Origin: Hysterangium stoloniferum
Lineage: Eukaryota > Basidiomycota > Agaricomycetes > Hysterangiales > Hysterangiaceae
Direction of reading: 5' to 3'
DNA: 64,000 bases
Assembly (NCBI GenBank): GCA_015178975.1
Contig: WHVD01000007.1
Span: 62,001-126,000 of the forward strand
Notes under the pieces: model-generated
What the model saw: the letters and a program-made list of their open reading frames with translations, nothing else
Databases searched by the model: none
Told to the model about the DNA's origin: nothing
Made by a program: the position numbers and the translations under genes
Shown here: in pieces, positions 1 through 10,746 of the stretch
Layout: each line of letters opens with the position of its first letter
How positions within the stretch are numbered: position 1 is the stretch's first letter

Positions 1-1106
1 TAATGATATTTGATATTGATATGTTTTGTTCTCTTGTGATAAACATTGTTTGAGGCAATTGATCGAGCTCCAAGTGAATCACTGAAAAGGTTAATAGGAA
101 GGTTGATTTCAAAGAAGAGTTGTTGAAGCAAAGATATGATCCATTGTGTGTGTTTGGAGCATTATGTGAGGGCCATGTATTCTGCTTCAGTTGAAGATAA
201 TGCAACAGTTCATTGTCTTTGTGTGGCCCATGCTACTGCTCCCCCTGAGAGAATGAAAGAATATCCTGTTGTTGATTGGCAATTGTCCTTGTCTCCCGCC
301 CAATCCGAATCACTGTATCCAATCAGTTCTGTGGAATTACTCCTTCCGTAAGTCAATTTCCATTGTTGTGTTGTTGCGAGATACTGTACGGTATGCTGAG
401 CAGCATTTAAGTGAGTGGATGTGGGATTGGAACCGTATTGTGAGAGTCGAGTGACTGCATAGCATATATCCAGCCTTGTTCCCAGCATGACATACATGAG
501 TGATCCAACGAGTTGTTGATAGCTTGTCCTAACTGTGTGATCCGAGTTGGGTTCTGCATTTGCTATTAGAGTAGTCCTTGCAGGGAAGGGGGTGTATGCA
601 GGCCGACAGTTCTTCATATTAAAATGATCAATTATTTGTTGAATATAATGAGTTTGATCTATTGTTATGGTCTTCTTAGAGCGATTGCGAGTGATGTGGA
701 GTCCTAGAAAGTGTTCAATTTCCCCTAAATCGGTGTATTTGTACTTGGAACCAATAAAGCTTTTGACATCTTGTATGTTTTTCAAGGTCCTGAAGATTGC
801 CATGTCATCTACATATACTAGGATTATTGTGAATTGTCCCCCCTTCTTAGTGATATTTGAAAAAGATTGAGACATTGCCAGAGATCAATTTAATGCAGCC
901 CATGCTTGCCAGGGTGTTCTGTAAATGTTCATGCCATTGCCGCCCCACTTGTTTCAGACCATAGATAGCCTTCATCAGTCGGCAGACCAAATGCTCCTTC
1001 CCAGGGATTGTGGACCCTTGTGGTTGATCCATGTAGATTTCCTCATTCAGAGTTGCATTTAGGTAAGCAGATTTGATGTCAATTTGATGTATGTCCCAGT
1101 TATACA
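1..1106 (-). pseudogene. Copia-1 pol, C-terminal part: reverse transcriptase end and RNase H
   Basis: The stretch 1107-847 carries the RT segment IDIKSAYLNATLNEEIYMDQ and the YGLKQ motif. A frameshift near 850-875 leads to the catalytic LVYVDD motif and the following RT region down to about 400. RNase H follows, with SDSDWAGD, STTGYSF and LSSTEAEY. The reading continues through SDSLGAR and ASNNVYHKRTKHI to base 1, where the window cuts it. One TGA stop interrupts the RNase H region near 155. RT and RNase H would copy the element RNA into DNA in the virus-like particle. The break at 1107 is where Copia-2 inserted; the preceding RT residues continue at 6256-6933. Confidence 0.85.
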
Positions 1107-1111
1107 CTACT

Positions 1112-1430
1112 TGTTAAAAGTGACCTGTGACTTACTGTGACACGTGACACACACAAGTCTGAGGAAAGTTGTTGTTATTCAGGTCACTAACTACAAGCTT
1201 ATATATGTTATACATCAGTAGGCTTGTCAGCTGTCATAAGTGACAGCTGGTTGACAGCTGGTTGACAGCTGTCATAAGTGACAGCTGATTGACAGCTTGA
1301 ATGGAAACTGACAGCTGATTGACAGCTGTCATGGGAAATGAACTGGGAATACCCTGGAACATGCTGGAAGCTTCTAGAAGGTTCTAGAAGGTTCCAGAAG
1401 GTTTTGGAGACAGTGGAGGCAGTTTTAACA
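1112..1430 (-). repeat. 3' LTR of Copia-2 (319 bp)
   Basis: TGTTAAAA at 1112 and TTTTAACA ending at 1430. It contains a small internal tandem repeat built on GTGACAGCTGRTTGACAGCT (about 1230-1330). It is one 30-bp unit shorter than the 5' LTR. Confidence 0.95.
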
Positions 1431-1439
1431 GACCCCCCT
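1431..1439 (-). other. Polypurine tract of Copia-2
   Basis: The minus strand reads AGGGGGGTC immediately before the 3' LTR, the expected place for the plus-strand primer. The adjoining (GA)n stretch at 1471-1492 is a simple repeat. Confidence 0.7.
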
Positions 1440-1531
1440 GATCTCACATGTCTCCAAAGAAAAAGAAACAGAGAGAGAGAGAGAGAGAGAGACTTTGCTA
1501 AACTACAGAGAGTAAGAAAGAAAACAAGAAA

Positions 1532-4500
1532 CTAAGTCCTTATACCCATTCCATCGCGGCAAAATTGAACCTTGGGAGTAGATAGAGGCTTGGTTAGAAT
1601 ATCTGCAATTTGTTCTGCAGTAGGAATATAGAAAGGAGCAATACACTTGGCATTTACAGCATCCCTAAGCCAATAGTAGCGCAGGTCAAGATGTTTCATC
1701 CTTCCATGATGCTCAGGGTTCTTAGCAACACTGATGGCAGACTGGTTGTCAATGTGTAGAGTGGAGGGTTGATCAACTTGGTAGCCAAATTCACCTAGGA
1801 TTTGCCGCATCCAGGCAATCTCCTTGCCAGCTTCTACAGCAGAGACAAATTCTGCTTCAGTTGTAGAAAGTGTAACAATACTTTGTAGTTTACTACTCCA
1901 GCCAATAGCACCTCCAGCCATCATAGTTACATAACCACCAGTGGATCTTCCAGAATCAATGCAATCACCATGAGCAGCATCAGTGTATGTGGTGAATAAT
2001 TCAGAGCCACATTTACCAGAGTAATGCAACTTGTATTCCAGTGTACCTTTTAGGTATCTGAACAAGTGCTTCACTGCTGTCCAATGCTTTGGTCCAGGAT
2101 TGCCATTAAAACGTGCCAAGTAGGACACAGTATAAGCAATATCTGGACGGGTCATAGTAGCCAGGTATTGTAAAGACCCAACAGCACTGAGATAAGGAAC
2201 ACTACGCATGAAATCCACCTCTGCAGCATTCTCAGGACCCATTTCTTTGGAAAGAGATGTACCAGGTGTCATAGGTGTGAGAACTGGATGACAATCAGAC
2301 ATTTTATAACGCTCAAGCATGTTGAGAATAAACTGTCGCTGATCAAGAGTAAGGAGTCGCTTAGAGCGATCTCTGCTAACTCCCACACCAAGTAAATAAA
2401 CAGTGGATCCAAGATCACGGCATTTGAAATGCAGGGACAATTGCTTGACAGCTTTGTCAATGGCAAGAGTGGACTTGGATGCAAATGTAATATCATCAAT
2501 GTAAATGGGTACAAAGATCTTGACCTCTCCATTTGAATAAATGTAAACAGAGGTATCAGATTCAATTCGTTTGAACTCCATTTCAGTAAGTGCACCATGT
2601 AACTTGATATTCCATTGACGAGATCCCTGCTTGAGACCATAAAGTGATTTCAAGAGTCTGAGAACCTTATTAGGACCTCCTTGATGGAAGCCTTCAGGTT
2701 GTCTCATATAGATTGTCTCATCAAGGTCACCATGGGTGAAAGCAGCAGAAATGTCAACAGAGCGCAAGTCCATGTCTTCAATGGCAGCTAGGGCCAGAAT
2801 CAAACGCAGAGTTGCAGGTCTAAAAGTAGGTGCAAACACTTCATTGTAGTCAATGCCAGGACGTTGTGAGTATCCTTTGGCAACAAGACGAGCTTTATAA
2901 CGCTCAATGGTGCCATCTGCATTGTGTTTGACTTTAAACACCCAACCCGAACCAATTGCCTTTGCACCAACTGGGAGGTCAACAAGTTCCCATGTCTTGT
3001 TTTCTACTAGTGTATTGTACTCTGCATTTATAGCCTCTTGCCATTTATCTGCATCATCACCTTTCATAGCCTGCTTGTAGTTTTGTGGATCAGCAGTTGA
3101 AGCTGTTCCAACAAACTGTACTTCCTCATAATCAATGTCCTCATCATCATCTTCAGCTAGAGCTGGAGCTGGTTGTACCTTCCACCATTCACCAGGTTGC
3201 TTTGGAACACGCTGAGAGCGACGAAGCTGTGGTTCTGGTGCAGGTGGAGGAGGTAGTTGAATGGGTTCAGGAAGTGCAGGAATCTGAGCAGGAGGTGCAG
3301 GAATCTGAACAGGAGGTGCAGGAATATAAGCAGGAGGTGCAGGAATATGAGTAGGAGGGACAGAAATATCATTATCCCCCTCTACTTCTGGCACAAATAA
3401 AGGAATGTCAGAGTTTGGTATATTTGGGAAAAGCCTAATATTAGGCATTGGTCCAGTAGTAGATAGACCAGGAAAGTGGCGTTCATCAAATACAGCCCGT
3501 TCAGAGATGATAAACTTCTTTGTAATAGGGTTGTAGAATTGCCAACCTTTGTATCCCACAGGATAGCCTAGAAAGAGGCATTTCTCCATGTGTGACTGAA
3601 GTGACTTCCTTTTGTCCTTTTGAATGTAAACATAGGCAGTACACCCCCACACTCGCAAGTTGCTCACATCTGGTTTCTGCTTGTACCATTGCTCATAGGG
3701 TGTAGTTTTAGGCAATGGTGCAGTAGGTAGACGATTCCATACATAGACATAAGATGTCACAGCATGGTTCCAGAAAGAAGCAGGCATACGCGCCTCATGC
3801 ATCATGGCAGTGACATGATCAGCCATAGTGCGATTGGCTCTTTCTGCAACTCCATTCTGTTGAGGGCGATTGCGAGTAGTATGGCGGCGTACTATTCCAC
3901 ATTCATCTGTAAACTTGATAAAGGCATTTGACATATACTCCCCCCCTTTGTCATCCTGCAGAGCTTTGACCTTGCAACCCAGAAGATTCTCAGCATAAGC
4001 TTTGTATCTCCTGAATGCTTCAAATGCATCACTCTTCCGTTTCAAGAACAGAACAGCTCGCAACTTGGTGCAATCATCAATAAAGGTTATCCAGTAGTGA
4101 TAACCCTCAGTTGTTTGCACAGGAAGTGGTCCATGTAGATCACTATGAATAAGTTCAAGTGGTATCTGAGAATGACTTGGTGAGATAGGGAATGGACTAG
4201 CAGTCATTTTGCCAGCAAGGCAAGGTTCACAGATGGGATCAGGCTGTTCCTTTGAGTCAAGGTTTAAGCCAACCACCAATCCTTCTCTGATCATCTTCTG
4301 GACATCAGCATAGCTGTGGTGTCCAAGACGGCGATGCCAGAGATTGATATCAAAGGGAAGGGTGGAGACAGCACCAGCTTGCTCAATAATAGGTGCAGTG
4401 GCACCATTGAGGATACCTGCATTCTGTGCAGTAACTCTGGCTGTAAACATAGTCTGGCCAGAGAGTTTGAAATGCATTGTTGTTCGATCAATGTGTATGA

Positions 4501-5659
4501 GTAGTCCTTTGTGCCTTGTGAGATAAAGACAAGACAGTAGGTTACTGCGCAGTTGTGGTACATGCAAAACTCTTGTAAGCTCCACAGATCGCGATTTCCT
4601 TCCATTTATAACTGGGTTGAATACCACAGAACCAACTCCTGCAGAGTAGATAACAGTATGATCTGCTAACTTGATTGGGACACATAATGGTGTGTAGTTA
4701 CGCAGCCAATGACTATGAGGAGTCATATGACTACTAGCACCTGTATCAGCAAGCCAATCATAGTCAGAACCATTCTGCAGGGTGGAGGAATCGGATGAGG
4801 AGAAAGCAAGTGCATTTCCACTATATTCAACATTGTTCTGAGACATTGTCTTCTGAGGCCTATTTGGCTTTTTCTTCCCTTTAGCACGATTGGTAAGGAC
4901 ACTCTCCTGTGCTTCCTGCTGCTTCTTGATGAAGCGATGACACTTGTCCATAGTATGGCTGGTCATAGAGCAGAAAGTACATTTGAGAAATGCAGTGGAT
5001 GCATTGCCCTTTACAGTAAGTGCAGATGCAACTGCAGGAGCTTGTGAAGCCCGATGACGGCGTTGTGACTCTTCTGTGACAAAAGCTTGTTGGATAGTAG
5101 CCTTGTCCAGCTTGTCCATCAGAAGGAGAGAAGAGGCAAAGTTGTCAAACTGCTCAGGAAGTGCCCTGATCATTGCCATTGATGCAAGTTCCTCATCAAG
5201 TTTGGCAAGATCAAAATTCAATGGGCACAGATCCTGGATGGCACGGATGGCTAGATCCACCCGATTCATCAGAGTTTGCAAATTCTCATTCTCTTCCTTT
5301 CTGATGGAGAAGAGATCATCATACGCATTGAAGCGCATGCCAGGGCGCTTCTGCAAGTGTACATCACACAGACTGGTCCACATCTTGACCGGATCACCCT
5401 CAATCCCTTTAAGATGAATCTTTTGATCATCCTCAACACTCAAGTACATCCAACCTGCTGCTTTGTCTGACTTGAGAGCCCAAGCATCAAATGCAGTTTT
5501 CTGGGCCTCTGTGGGAGATGAGGATAGTGCAGGTGCAATGGAGGTGGCCTCAACAATGCGCCAGACACCCTGGGCACGAAGCCAAGCCTGCATCTCACCA
5601 GACCAGGTGTTGTAGTTATGAGAGTTGAGTTTAGGGAATTGGGGGATGGAAGATGACAT
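1532..5659 (-). CDS. Copia-2 Gag-Pol polyprotein, intact
   Basis: A single open frame; it is open back to 5686, but the first well-placed Met (MSSSIPQFPKL) is at 5659, giving 1,375 aa. Domains in order, approximate residues: Gag (1-225); CCHC zinc knuckle CTFCSMTSHTMDKC (about 227); aspartic protease DTGASSH (about 305); pre-integrase zinc region LWHRRLGHH to CEPCLAGK; integrase core with DLHGP, DDKGGEY and QQNGVAERANRT (about 500-620); proline-rich linker; reverse transcriptase from KTWELVDL (about 885) with catalytic YIDD near 1053; RNase H with TDAAHGD, TTEAEF and DNQSA to the end. Length and order fit an autonomous Copia element. No frameshift or stop is seen. The catalytic box is YIDD rather than the YVDD of its neighbour. 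The product would assemble particles, copy the element RNA and integrate the cDNA. Confidence 0.96.
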   Translation of the reverse strand: MSSSIPQFPKLNSHNYNTWSGEMQAWLRAQGVWRIVEATSIAPALSSSPTEAQKTAFDAWALKSDKAAGWMYLSVEDDQKIHLKGIEGDPVKMWTSLCDVHLQKRPGMRFNAYDDLFSIRKEENENLQTLMNRVDLAIRAIQDLCPLNFDLAKLDEELASMAMIRALPEQFDNFASSLLLMDKLDKATIQQAFVTEESQRRHRASQAPAVASALTVKGNASTAFLKCTFCSMTSHTMDKCHRFIKKQQEAQESVLTNRAKGKKKPNRPQKTMSQNNVEYSGNALAFSSSDSSTLQNGSDYDWLADTGASSHMTPHSHWLRNYTPLCVPIKLADHTVIYSAGVGSVVFNPVINGRKSRSVELTRVLHVPQLRSNLLSCLYLTRHKGLLIHIDRTTMHFKLSGQTMFTARVTAQNAGILNGATAPIIEQAGAVSTLPFDINLWHRRLGHHSYADVQKMIREGLVVGLNLDSKEQPDPICEPCLAGKMTASPFPISPSHSQIPLELIHSDLHGPLPVQTTEGYHYWITFIDDCTKLRAVLFLKRKSDAFEAFRRYKAYAENLLGCKVKALQDDKGGEYMSNAFIKFTDECGIVRRHTTRNRPQQNGVAERANRTMADHVTAMMHEARMPASFWNHAVTSYVYVWNRLPTAPLPKTTPYEQWYKQKPDVSNLRVWGCTAYVYIQKDKRKSLQSHMEKCLFLGYPVGYKGWQFYNPITKKFIISERAVFDERHFPGLSTTGPMPNIRLFPNIPNSDIPLFVPEVEGDNDISVPPTHIPAPPAYIPAPPVQIPAPPAQIPALPEPIQLPPPPAPEPQLRRSQRVPKQPGEWWKVQPAPALAEDDDEDIDYEEVQFVGTASTADPQNYKQAMKGDDADKWQEAINAEYNTLVENKTWELVDLPVGAKAIGSGWVFKVKHNADGTIERYKARLVAKGYSQRPGIDYNEVFAPTFRPATLRLILALAAIEDMDLRSVDISAAFTHGDLDETIYMRQPEGFHQGGPNKVLRLLKSLYGLKQGSRQWNIKLHGALTEMEFKRIESDTSVYIYSNGEVKIFVPIYIDDITFASKSTLAIDKAVKQLSLHFKCRDLGSTVYLLGVGVSRDRSKRLLTLDQRQFILNMLERYKMSDCHPVLTPMTPGTSLSKEMGPENAAEVDFMRSVPYLSAVGSLQYLATMTRPDIAYTVSYLARFNGNPGPKHWTAVKHLFRYLKGTLEYKLHYSGKCGSELFTTYTDAAHGDCIDSGRSTGGYVTMMAGGAIGWSSKLQSIVTLSTTEAEFVSAVEAGKEIAWMRQILGEFGYQVDQPSTLHIDNQSAISVAKNPEHHGRMKHLDLRYYWLRDAVNAKCIAPFYIPTAEQIADILTKPLSTPKVQFCRDGMGIRT

Positions 5660-5889
5660 TGTAGTATACACAGAGCAAACTCGCAAAGAAGTTCAGAAAA
5701 AAGGTATTTAACTCGAGGTCCAGACGGTAGTCTCGAGGGAAACTCAGCCTTAGTGGCGTACAAGTTCCTCCCTACTAGCAACAGCAATAAGGCTGGGCCT
5801 GGCAGGGGAATATAAAAGTATAGGCTGAAACTTACTCAAAAGAAGCGAGTTTGCAAAACGTTATACTGTACTAGAGCGCTTAGAGCGCG

Positions 5890-5901
5890 GGGCCCATAAC
5901 C
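5890..5901 (-). other. Primer-binding site of Copia-2 (half-tRNA type)
   Basis: Directly inside the 5' LTR, the minus strand reads GGTTATGGGCCC. This is complementary to GGGCCCATAACC, which looks like the anticodon arm of initiator tRNA-Met (CAU in the loop). Drosophila copia is known to use a cleaved 5' half of initiator tRNA-Met as primer; that this element does so is inferred from sequence and position. Confidence 0.75.
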
Positions 5902-6250
5902 TGTTAAAAGTGACCTGTGACTTACTGTGACACGTGACACACACAAGTCTGAGGAAAGTTGTTGTTATTCAGGTCACTAACTACAAGCTTATATATGTTA
6001 TACATCAGTAGGCTTGTCAGCTGTCATAAGTGACAGCTGGTTGACAGCTGGTTGACAGCTGTCATAAGTGACAGCTGATTGACAGCTTGAATGGAAACTG
6101 ACAGCTGATTGACAGCTGGAATACAAAGTGACAGCTGATTGACAGCTGTCATGGGAAATGAACTGGGAATACCCTGGAACATGCTGGAAGCTTCTAGAAG
6201 GTTCTAGAAGGTTCCAGAAGGTTTTGGAGACAGTGGAGGCAGTTTTAACA
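5902..6250 (-). repeat. 5' LTR of Copia-2 (349 bp)
   Basis: Same ends as the left LTR. It has one additional 30-bp repeat unit around 6117-6146 and is otherwise identical by eye. It should hold the promoter for the minus-strand transcript of the element. Confidence 0.95.
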
Positions 6251-6255
6251 CTACT

Positions 6256-6933
6256 GCCAATGATAACAAAAGTCACAGGGAGTCTAAGCGGGCGACTGGG
6301 GCAAATGTTTCTTCATAGTTGACTCCTTCCATTTGTGTGAATCCCTTTGCAACAAGTTGTGCTTTGTATCGTGCGATTTCACCCTGTGTGTTCCGTTTTG
6401 TCGTGAAAACCCACTTATTTCGCACAGTGGTATGTCCCTGTGGCAACTCAACCAGTTCCCAAGTTCTATTTTCTGCTAGGGATGCAATTTCATCCTCCAT
6501 TGCTTGCTTCCATAGGTATGCTTCAGGGGTCTGTATGACATAATTGTAGGTAGTGGGATCACCAGTTGGAGTAATACTTGCAGTGGCTATGAATGCTTCA
6601 GAGGAATCGTTCCATATACATGGAATCTGGGGGCACAGCCCTCCTTGTATGCGCTCTTGATCAGGATGCACATTCATGGGATCATTCCTTCGTATTCCAC
6701 GGGTTGACTGGATGGATCTGCAAAGTGGAGGAGGTAAGTCTTCTGTCGTGAGCTCAGGAGAAGGTGTATGTGGTTGTGGTGGTATGGATGTATGCTCAGT
6801 TGCAGATGGAGAAACATGTTCCTCATCATCGCTGTCAGGCAAGATGAGGTCTACAAGTAGTGCTTTGTGGTGTATCCAGGTTGGTTGGTTGAGACATAGA
6901 GGGGTGTGAAGAGTGGTGGAAGTTCTAACCATT
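6256..6933 (-). pseudogene. Copia-1 pol, middle part: linker and N-terminal reverse transcriptase
   Basis: An uninterrupted stretch of about 225 codons. The first half is a Ser/Pro/acidic linker (LILPDSDDEEH, PPPLCRSIQSTRGIRRND). The second half is the RT start (NRTWELVELPQGH, KWVFTTKR, YKAQLVAKGFTQ, NYEETFAPVARLDSL). The frame runs into the Copia-2 insertion at 6255; the next RT residues are at 1107. On the upstream side it stops at the 6940-7488 insert. Removing that insert joins RKY to RMVRTST in frame with the integrase end. No disabling change was seen within this piece. Confidence 0.85.
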
Positions 6934-6939
6934 CTATAT

Positions 6940-7488
6940 ATGAAGAATATCGACCGTTTAGGTACGACACCAGGATGTATTGACTGTCTAAGTCTAATAC
7001 AGACTGAACGTGTATTGACTGCTTAGTTCAATACGGTAGAGAGAAGTAGCTATGTAAAGTAAGGTAGAGAGCTAGAACGAATAAGTAGAATCGACTGTTA
7101 AGTGCGATTCTGAACGACTGCTCGAGTGCAAGTAGAGTAACTAGAGAGTCGAATAATAGAGTAGTGTGGATGTAGTCCACACGGGTTGAGATAAGGATTG
7201 AGTTTCGACTGGTACAGTTCGTTGAGTGGGTAGCTAAAGCCCATCTGTGACGGTCGAGACGATACACCAATCACAACTTACAGGACACTAACAGGTGTCT
7301 GGGTAAGTCTGGTTGTGGTGTAAAAGTGTCTGAGTTCTAAACTACAGGTGCTAGAATACATAAGTCTGGCGTGTGTGTGCCCACAAGAGTTGATGTACCA
7401 CATACATAGGTTGTCGAACTAATTATAGATATATAATAAAAGAGAGAACACAGAAATAATAAAGGGAATATAGTAAGAGCTCATCTGA
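6940..7488. mobile_element. Unidentified 549-bp insertion in Copia-1, flanked by CTATAT
   Basis: The sequence CTATAT occurs at 6934-6939 and again at 7489-7494. Deleting the insert with one CTATAT restores a continuous Copia-1 reading frame, so this is a precise insertion with a 5-6 bp target duplication. The interior is non-coding and carries short complementary words (for example gtattgactg and cagtcaatac types around 6977-7040). It may be a solo LTR, but clear TG...CA ends are not evident. Confidence 0.65.
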
Positions 7489-7494
7489 CTATAT

Positions 7495-7881
7495 TTCCTG
7501 AGTGTATTTCGCCATACCTCTCACAAGGGGTGGAGGGGAAAAAGACTTTCATCAAAGATAACATCTGTGGAAGTGAGGAGTTTTTGTGTCTTGGGATCCC
7601 ACAGTTGATATACCTTTGTAGTAGGCTCGTATCCTGTGAAAATAAGTTTCTCGGAGGTGGCTTCAAGCTTGGTTCTAGGCATCGTGATATGCCTATATGC
7701 AAGGCATCCAAAAACTCAAAGGTATGAGAGATCAGGGCCCTCTCCAAAGAGTCGTTCATGTGGGGAAAGGTAGTCATTTACTCGTGAAGGTGCTCTATTT
7801 CTGACATGTGTAGCAGTAGCTATGGCACATTCCCAGAAGGTGTTTGGCATTCCAGCTGACTTCAACATTGCCCTTGTGTTA
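7495..7881 (-). pseudogene. Copia-1 integrase C-terminal part and adjoining region
   Basis: Minus-strand reading gives LNTRAMLKSAGMPNTFWECA, then ATHVRNRAPSRVND, SPHERLFGEGPDLSYL, a TGA stop, VFGCLAYRHI, TKLEATSEKLIFTGYEPTTK and VIFDESLFP. These are the residues that follow the QQNGVAERAN motif in Copia integrases. The TGA before VFGCLAY replaces an expected Arg codon, consistent with CGA to TGA, and a second TGA lies near 7526 after LFPLHPL. The upstream half of the integrase is at 8926-9243, across the 7887-8920 insert. Confidence 0.8.
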
Positions 7882-7886
7882 AGTTC

Positions 7887-8920
7887 CTGAACAAAGCTTC
7901 ACAGATAGTCCCGCGGAGGTTTCTCCGGTAACTATATTCCGAACCCACACTTTCGGGTAATAGTCCCACGGACTCCCCAGGTAATAGGTCCGGGGAGTTT
8001 CTGGGAATATTAGTAGTACAAGTGAGTGTTCATATCAGAATAGTTACCAGAGAATGGGTATGACTGACATGGACTTAGCTTCAGCTTATAGGCTGCGCCC
8101 TCGTACACTCATTCGGGCCTCCATATTTCGAACTGACAGAATGCATGCAAGGAGATATAGATTTCTGAGTTCCCGTGGGAGTTCCAGGAATCGAGCGTGC
8201 AGACAGACAAGAGGACTAGAGACTGGGATCAAAGGGAAACTCGGGGGAAAACTAGTTCGAGATTGAAACTGGATTCTAAGTACATGAATATAGCAGACTT
8301 ATATAGACTGTGAAATGTAATAATACCAAATCCGGTATTAATGAGAGGCAGAACTATTAAACATAAAACGAAACAAGTAAATACTAAACTGGGAATTAGG
8401 GATGGAACAGAATGGGAGCAGAGAACGAATCATGACAGGTCATTTAACCATAACTGGAGCGGGGCTCAGTTAGAGGGGTTCTGGAAGTCCAGTCAGAGTC
8501 CGGTGACTTGGTGCAAAGATAGTGTCAGGTATAGACAGGTTTGATGTGCAGGAGGTCCGGTGGAGTCCGGTGGGTTTTCCGATGACTGGTGTGTGAGATG
8601 CAGAGACAGATCATAACAGGAGCAGGGTTCTATGCTCTGTTAGAGGGGTTCCAGGAGTCCGGTCGGAGTCTGGTGACTGGTACATAAAACACAGAGTGTC
8701 AGGTGTATGTAGGGTGGAGTCCGGAGTCCGGAGGAGTCCGAGGACTGGTGTATGAGACACAGAGGGTTAGGGGCAGACAGGTGGGGTGTGTACAGAGAGT
8801 CAGGCATAAACAAGTTGACATGCAGGCTCCCATGGGAACTCTGGTTGTATGTAGGATGGGGTCCAGGGGCCTGGAGGCTGGTGGGTTTTCTGGTTCCTGA
8901 CACCTTGCGACACCTGCAAT
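7887..8920. mobile_element. Unidentified insertion of about 1.03 kb in the Copia-1 integrase
   Basis: The flanking integrase halves (ERAN on the right, LNTRAML on the left) are normally adjacent. AGTTC occurs at both borders (7882-7886 and 8921-8925) and may be a 5-bp target duplication. The right half (about 8450-8890) is built from degenerate direct repeats rich in GAGTCCGG and GGTGACTGG words. No convincing protein is encoded and no TG...CA ends are seen, so the class is unknown. Confidence 0.6.
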
Positions 8921-8925
8921 AGTTC

Positions 8926-9243
8926 AGTTTGCTCTCTCAGCTACCCCATTCTGCTGGGGGGTGTATGGTGCAGTGAGCTCATGTTTTATACCTTTCTCAT
9001 CTGTGAATGTTTTGAAGTCCTTAGATAAGAATACCCCACCACGGTCAGAGTGAATGGCTTTTATCTCTGCTTGGAATTGAGTTAAGATATACACAGCAAA
9101 ATACTTAAATTTTTGTATTGCTTGATCCTTAGTTCACAGAAAGAAAATCCATTTGAAGCATGTATAGTCATCTATAATAATAAAATGATAGAAGCTTCCC
9201 TGTCTTGACCGGGTTTGCATTGGTCCCACAAGATCCATGTGGA
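8926..9243 (-). pseudogene. Copia-1 integrase core, N-terminal half
   Basis: Minus-strand reading gives MDLVGPMQTRSRQGSFYHF, IIDDYTCFKW, a TGA stop in FFL*TKDQ, then IHSDRGGVFLSKDF, and finally QQNGVAERAN just before the insert. The Asp residues of the DDE triad are visible in MDLVGP and HSDRGG; the Glu lies in VAERAN. The TGA stands where Arg is expected. It continues directly from the Gag-protease frame that ends at 9244. Confidence 0.8.
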
Positions 9244-10746
9244 CTAGTTCAAAGGGTTTATTATCCTTGTATGTGTAGTCTTAAAGGTCCTTCTCGTGGT
9301 TTTTCCAAGTAAGCAGCCTTCACATGTAGAGAGCCTGTGCGGAGAAGTGGAATCTATGTGATCACTGAGCTTCTGAAGAGTTGTCCAGGAGAGGTGTCCC
9401 AACCGGGCATGTAGAGTCTCAATCGGGATTTTCTTCTGGATCAAGTGAACTGTAGGCTGTGAGGAACGGAGTGTGATCCAGTATTGTTGTCCAATTAAAA
9501 TCCATTTTGTGCATGGAGCAGAATTCTTGCTGAGAGTAACAGTGTTTGTGAAAAAGGTGGTAGAGACCCCCTTTTCTCCTAGTTTCCGTATTGAAATGAA
9601 CCTCCCATTAATGTTGGGCGAGTGTAGGACATTTGTTAATGTAATTTGTTTTTCAATCCCTTCGATTTGTGTAGTGGCTGCAACTGTGCCAATTTCAATG
9701 TAGGAGATTTGTGTGGTCCCATCTGCCAGGTGAATGTTTTCTGGTCTTGGCAGAGCTCGGTATTCTGAGAAGTCCGAGATTTCGTGAGTGATGTGATCTG
9801 AGCATCCTGAATCTAACATCCATTTGGTTTCACACACAATGTAAAAGATAATGGCCTCGTTTGAGATTGACTTAACCATTACATTGGTACTGCTAGGAGG
9901 TGGGGTATATGCTACCTCTTGTATTGATGCGCTCACAGTTGATGTATCTTTCTCTTTCCCATCCTTCCCTACTTTCCATTGCTTTCTCTCACTCTGTGCC
10001 TCCTCCTTTGAAAGGCCACGCTGTTTGCATTGGCAGTCTCTCTCCCAATGCCCCGGGGCGCTGCAGAAGTTACATGTATTGTTAGTCTTCCTTTTCCCTT
10101 GTTTTATGGCATTAACTGAAGTCATTCCTTGTCGTAGTTCTTCAGATAGAATGCGGGCACGCATATTCGCAGGAGTGAGTGTCTTGTAGTCTGTCACGTT
10201 CGCTAGAATAGTTTGCTGGATTATTTCATATGTGGGGGGCAGGGCATGAAGGATAAGGAGTGCATGGAGGCTATCCACAATGGGCATTCCAGCTGTTTCG
10301 ATACAGGAGCAGTATTCAGACATCTCGTCTATCTGTTGCGTGAATGGGAGATCAGTTGTAATAGATGTATTGAAGTATTTGGTGATGTCGACCCAAAGAT
10401 TGAGTCCTGTGCGAGTGCCGTAAGTTTCTTGTAGTCTTTTCCAGTTGTCTGCAAGGCTCTCATCATCTTTGATAGATTGCCTGATAATTGGCTTGATTGC
10501 GAGTTGTATCAAGCCTAGTCCTTCGTCGCTTCGTCTGTCCCATTCGTTAATGGCCTGTGTTTCTTCGCTCGTAGGGGTCTCAGGGGTCTCAGGTGTTTTT
10601 GGTGTTGGGCGAGTCTCATTTCCCTCGGCAATGCGTAATATGTGTGTGAGGCGAAATGCACTTCGTACTGAATATGACCAATCTTCCCAATTCGTTCCAT
10701 CGAAATTTTCAATTGAAGTTAGAAGTCTGGAAGCTGTTGATGACAT
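9244..10746 (-). pseudogene. Copia-1 Gag, protease and pre-integrase domain
   Basis: About 500 codons read without a stop from MSSTASRLL at 10746; the frame is open to 10878, but the upstream part overlaps the primer-binding site. Domains: Gag helical core (NFDGTNWEDWSYSVRSAF near the start), CCHC zinc knuckle CNFCSAPGHWERDC, aspartic protease LDSGCSDHI, and the pre-integrase segment LHARLGHLSWTTLQ to CEGCLLGKTT. This part is intact; the element is disabled further downstream by stops and insertions. Gag would form the particle shell and the protease would process the polyprotein. Confidence 0.85.

Larger units (their letters stand above)
1112..6250 (-). mobile_element. Copia-2: full-length, recently inserted Ty1/Copia element
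   Basis: A 5,139-bp element flanked by a 5-bp target duplication CTACT (1107-1111 and 6251-6255). Both LTRs begin TGTTAAAA and end TTTTAACA. They are identical by eye except for one extra 30-bp internal repeat unit in the right LTR. The internal region holds one uninterrupted Gag-Pol frame, a primer-binding site beside the right (5') LTR and a polypurine tract beside the left (3') LTR. Near-identical LTRs, an intact frame and a clean target duplication indicate very recent transposition. It is inserted in the RT domain of Copia-1. Confidence 0.97.

Noticed and set aside
3085..3372. Plus-strand frame rich in VQEVQE and other frames antisense to Copia-2
   Set aside because: They are shadows of the proline-rich linker of the Gag-Pol frame.
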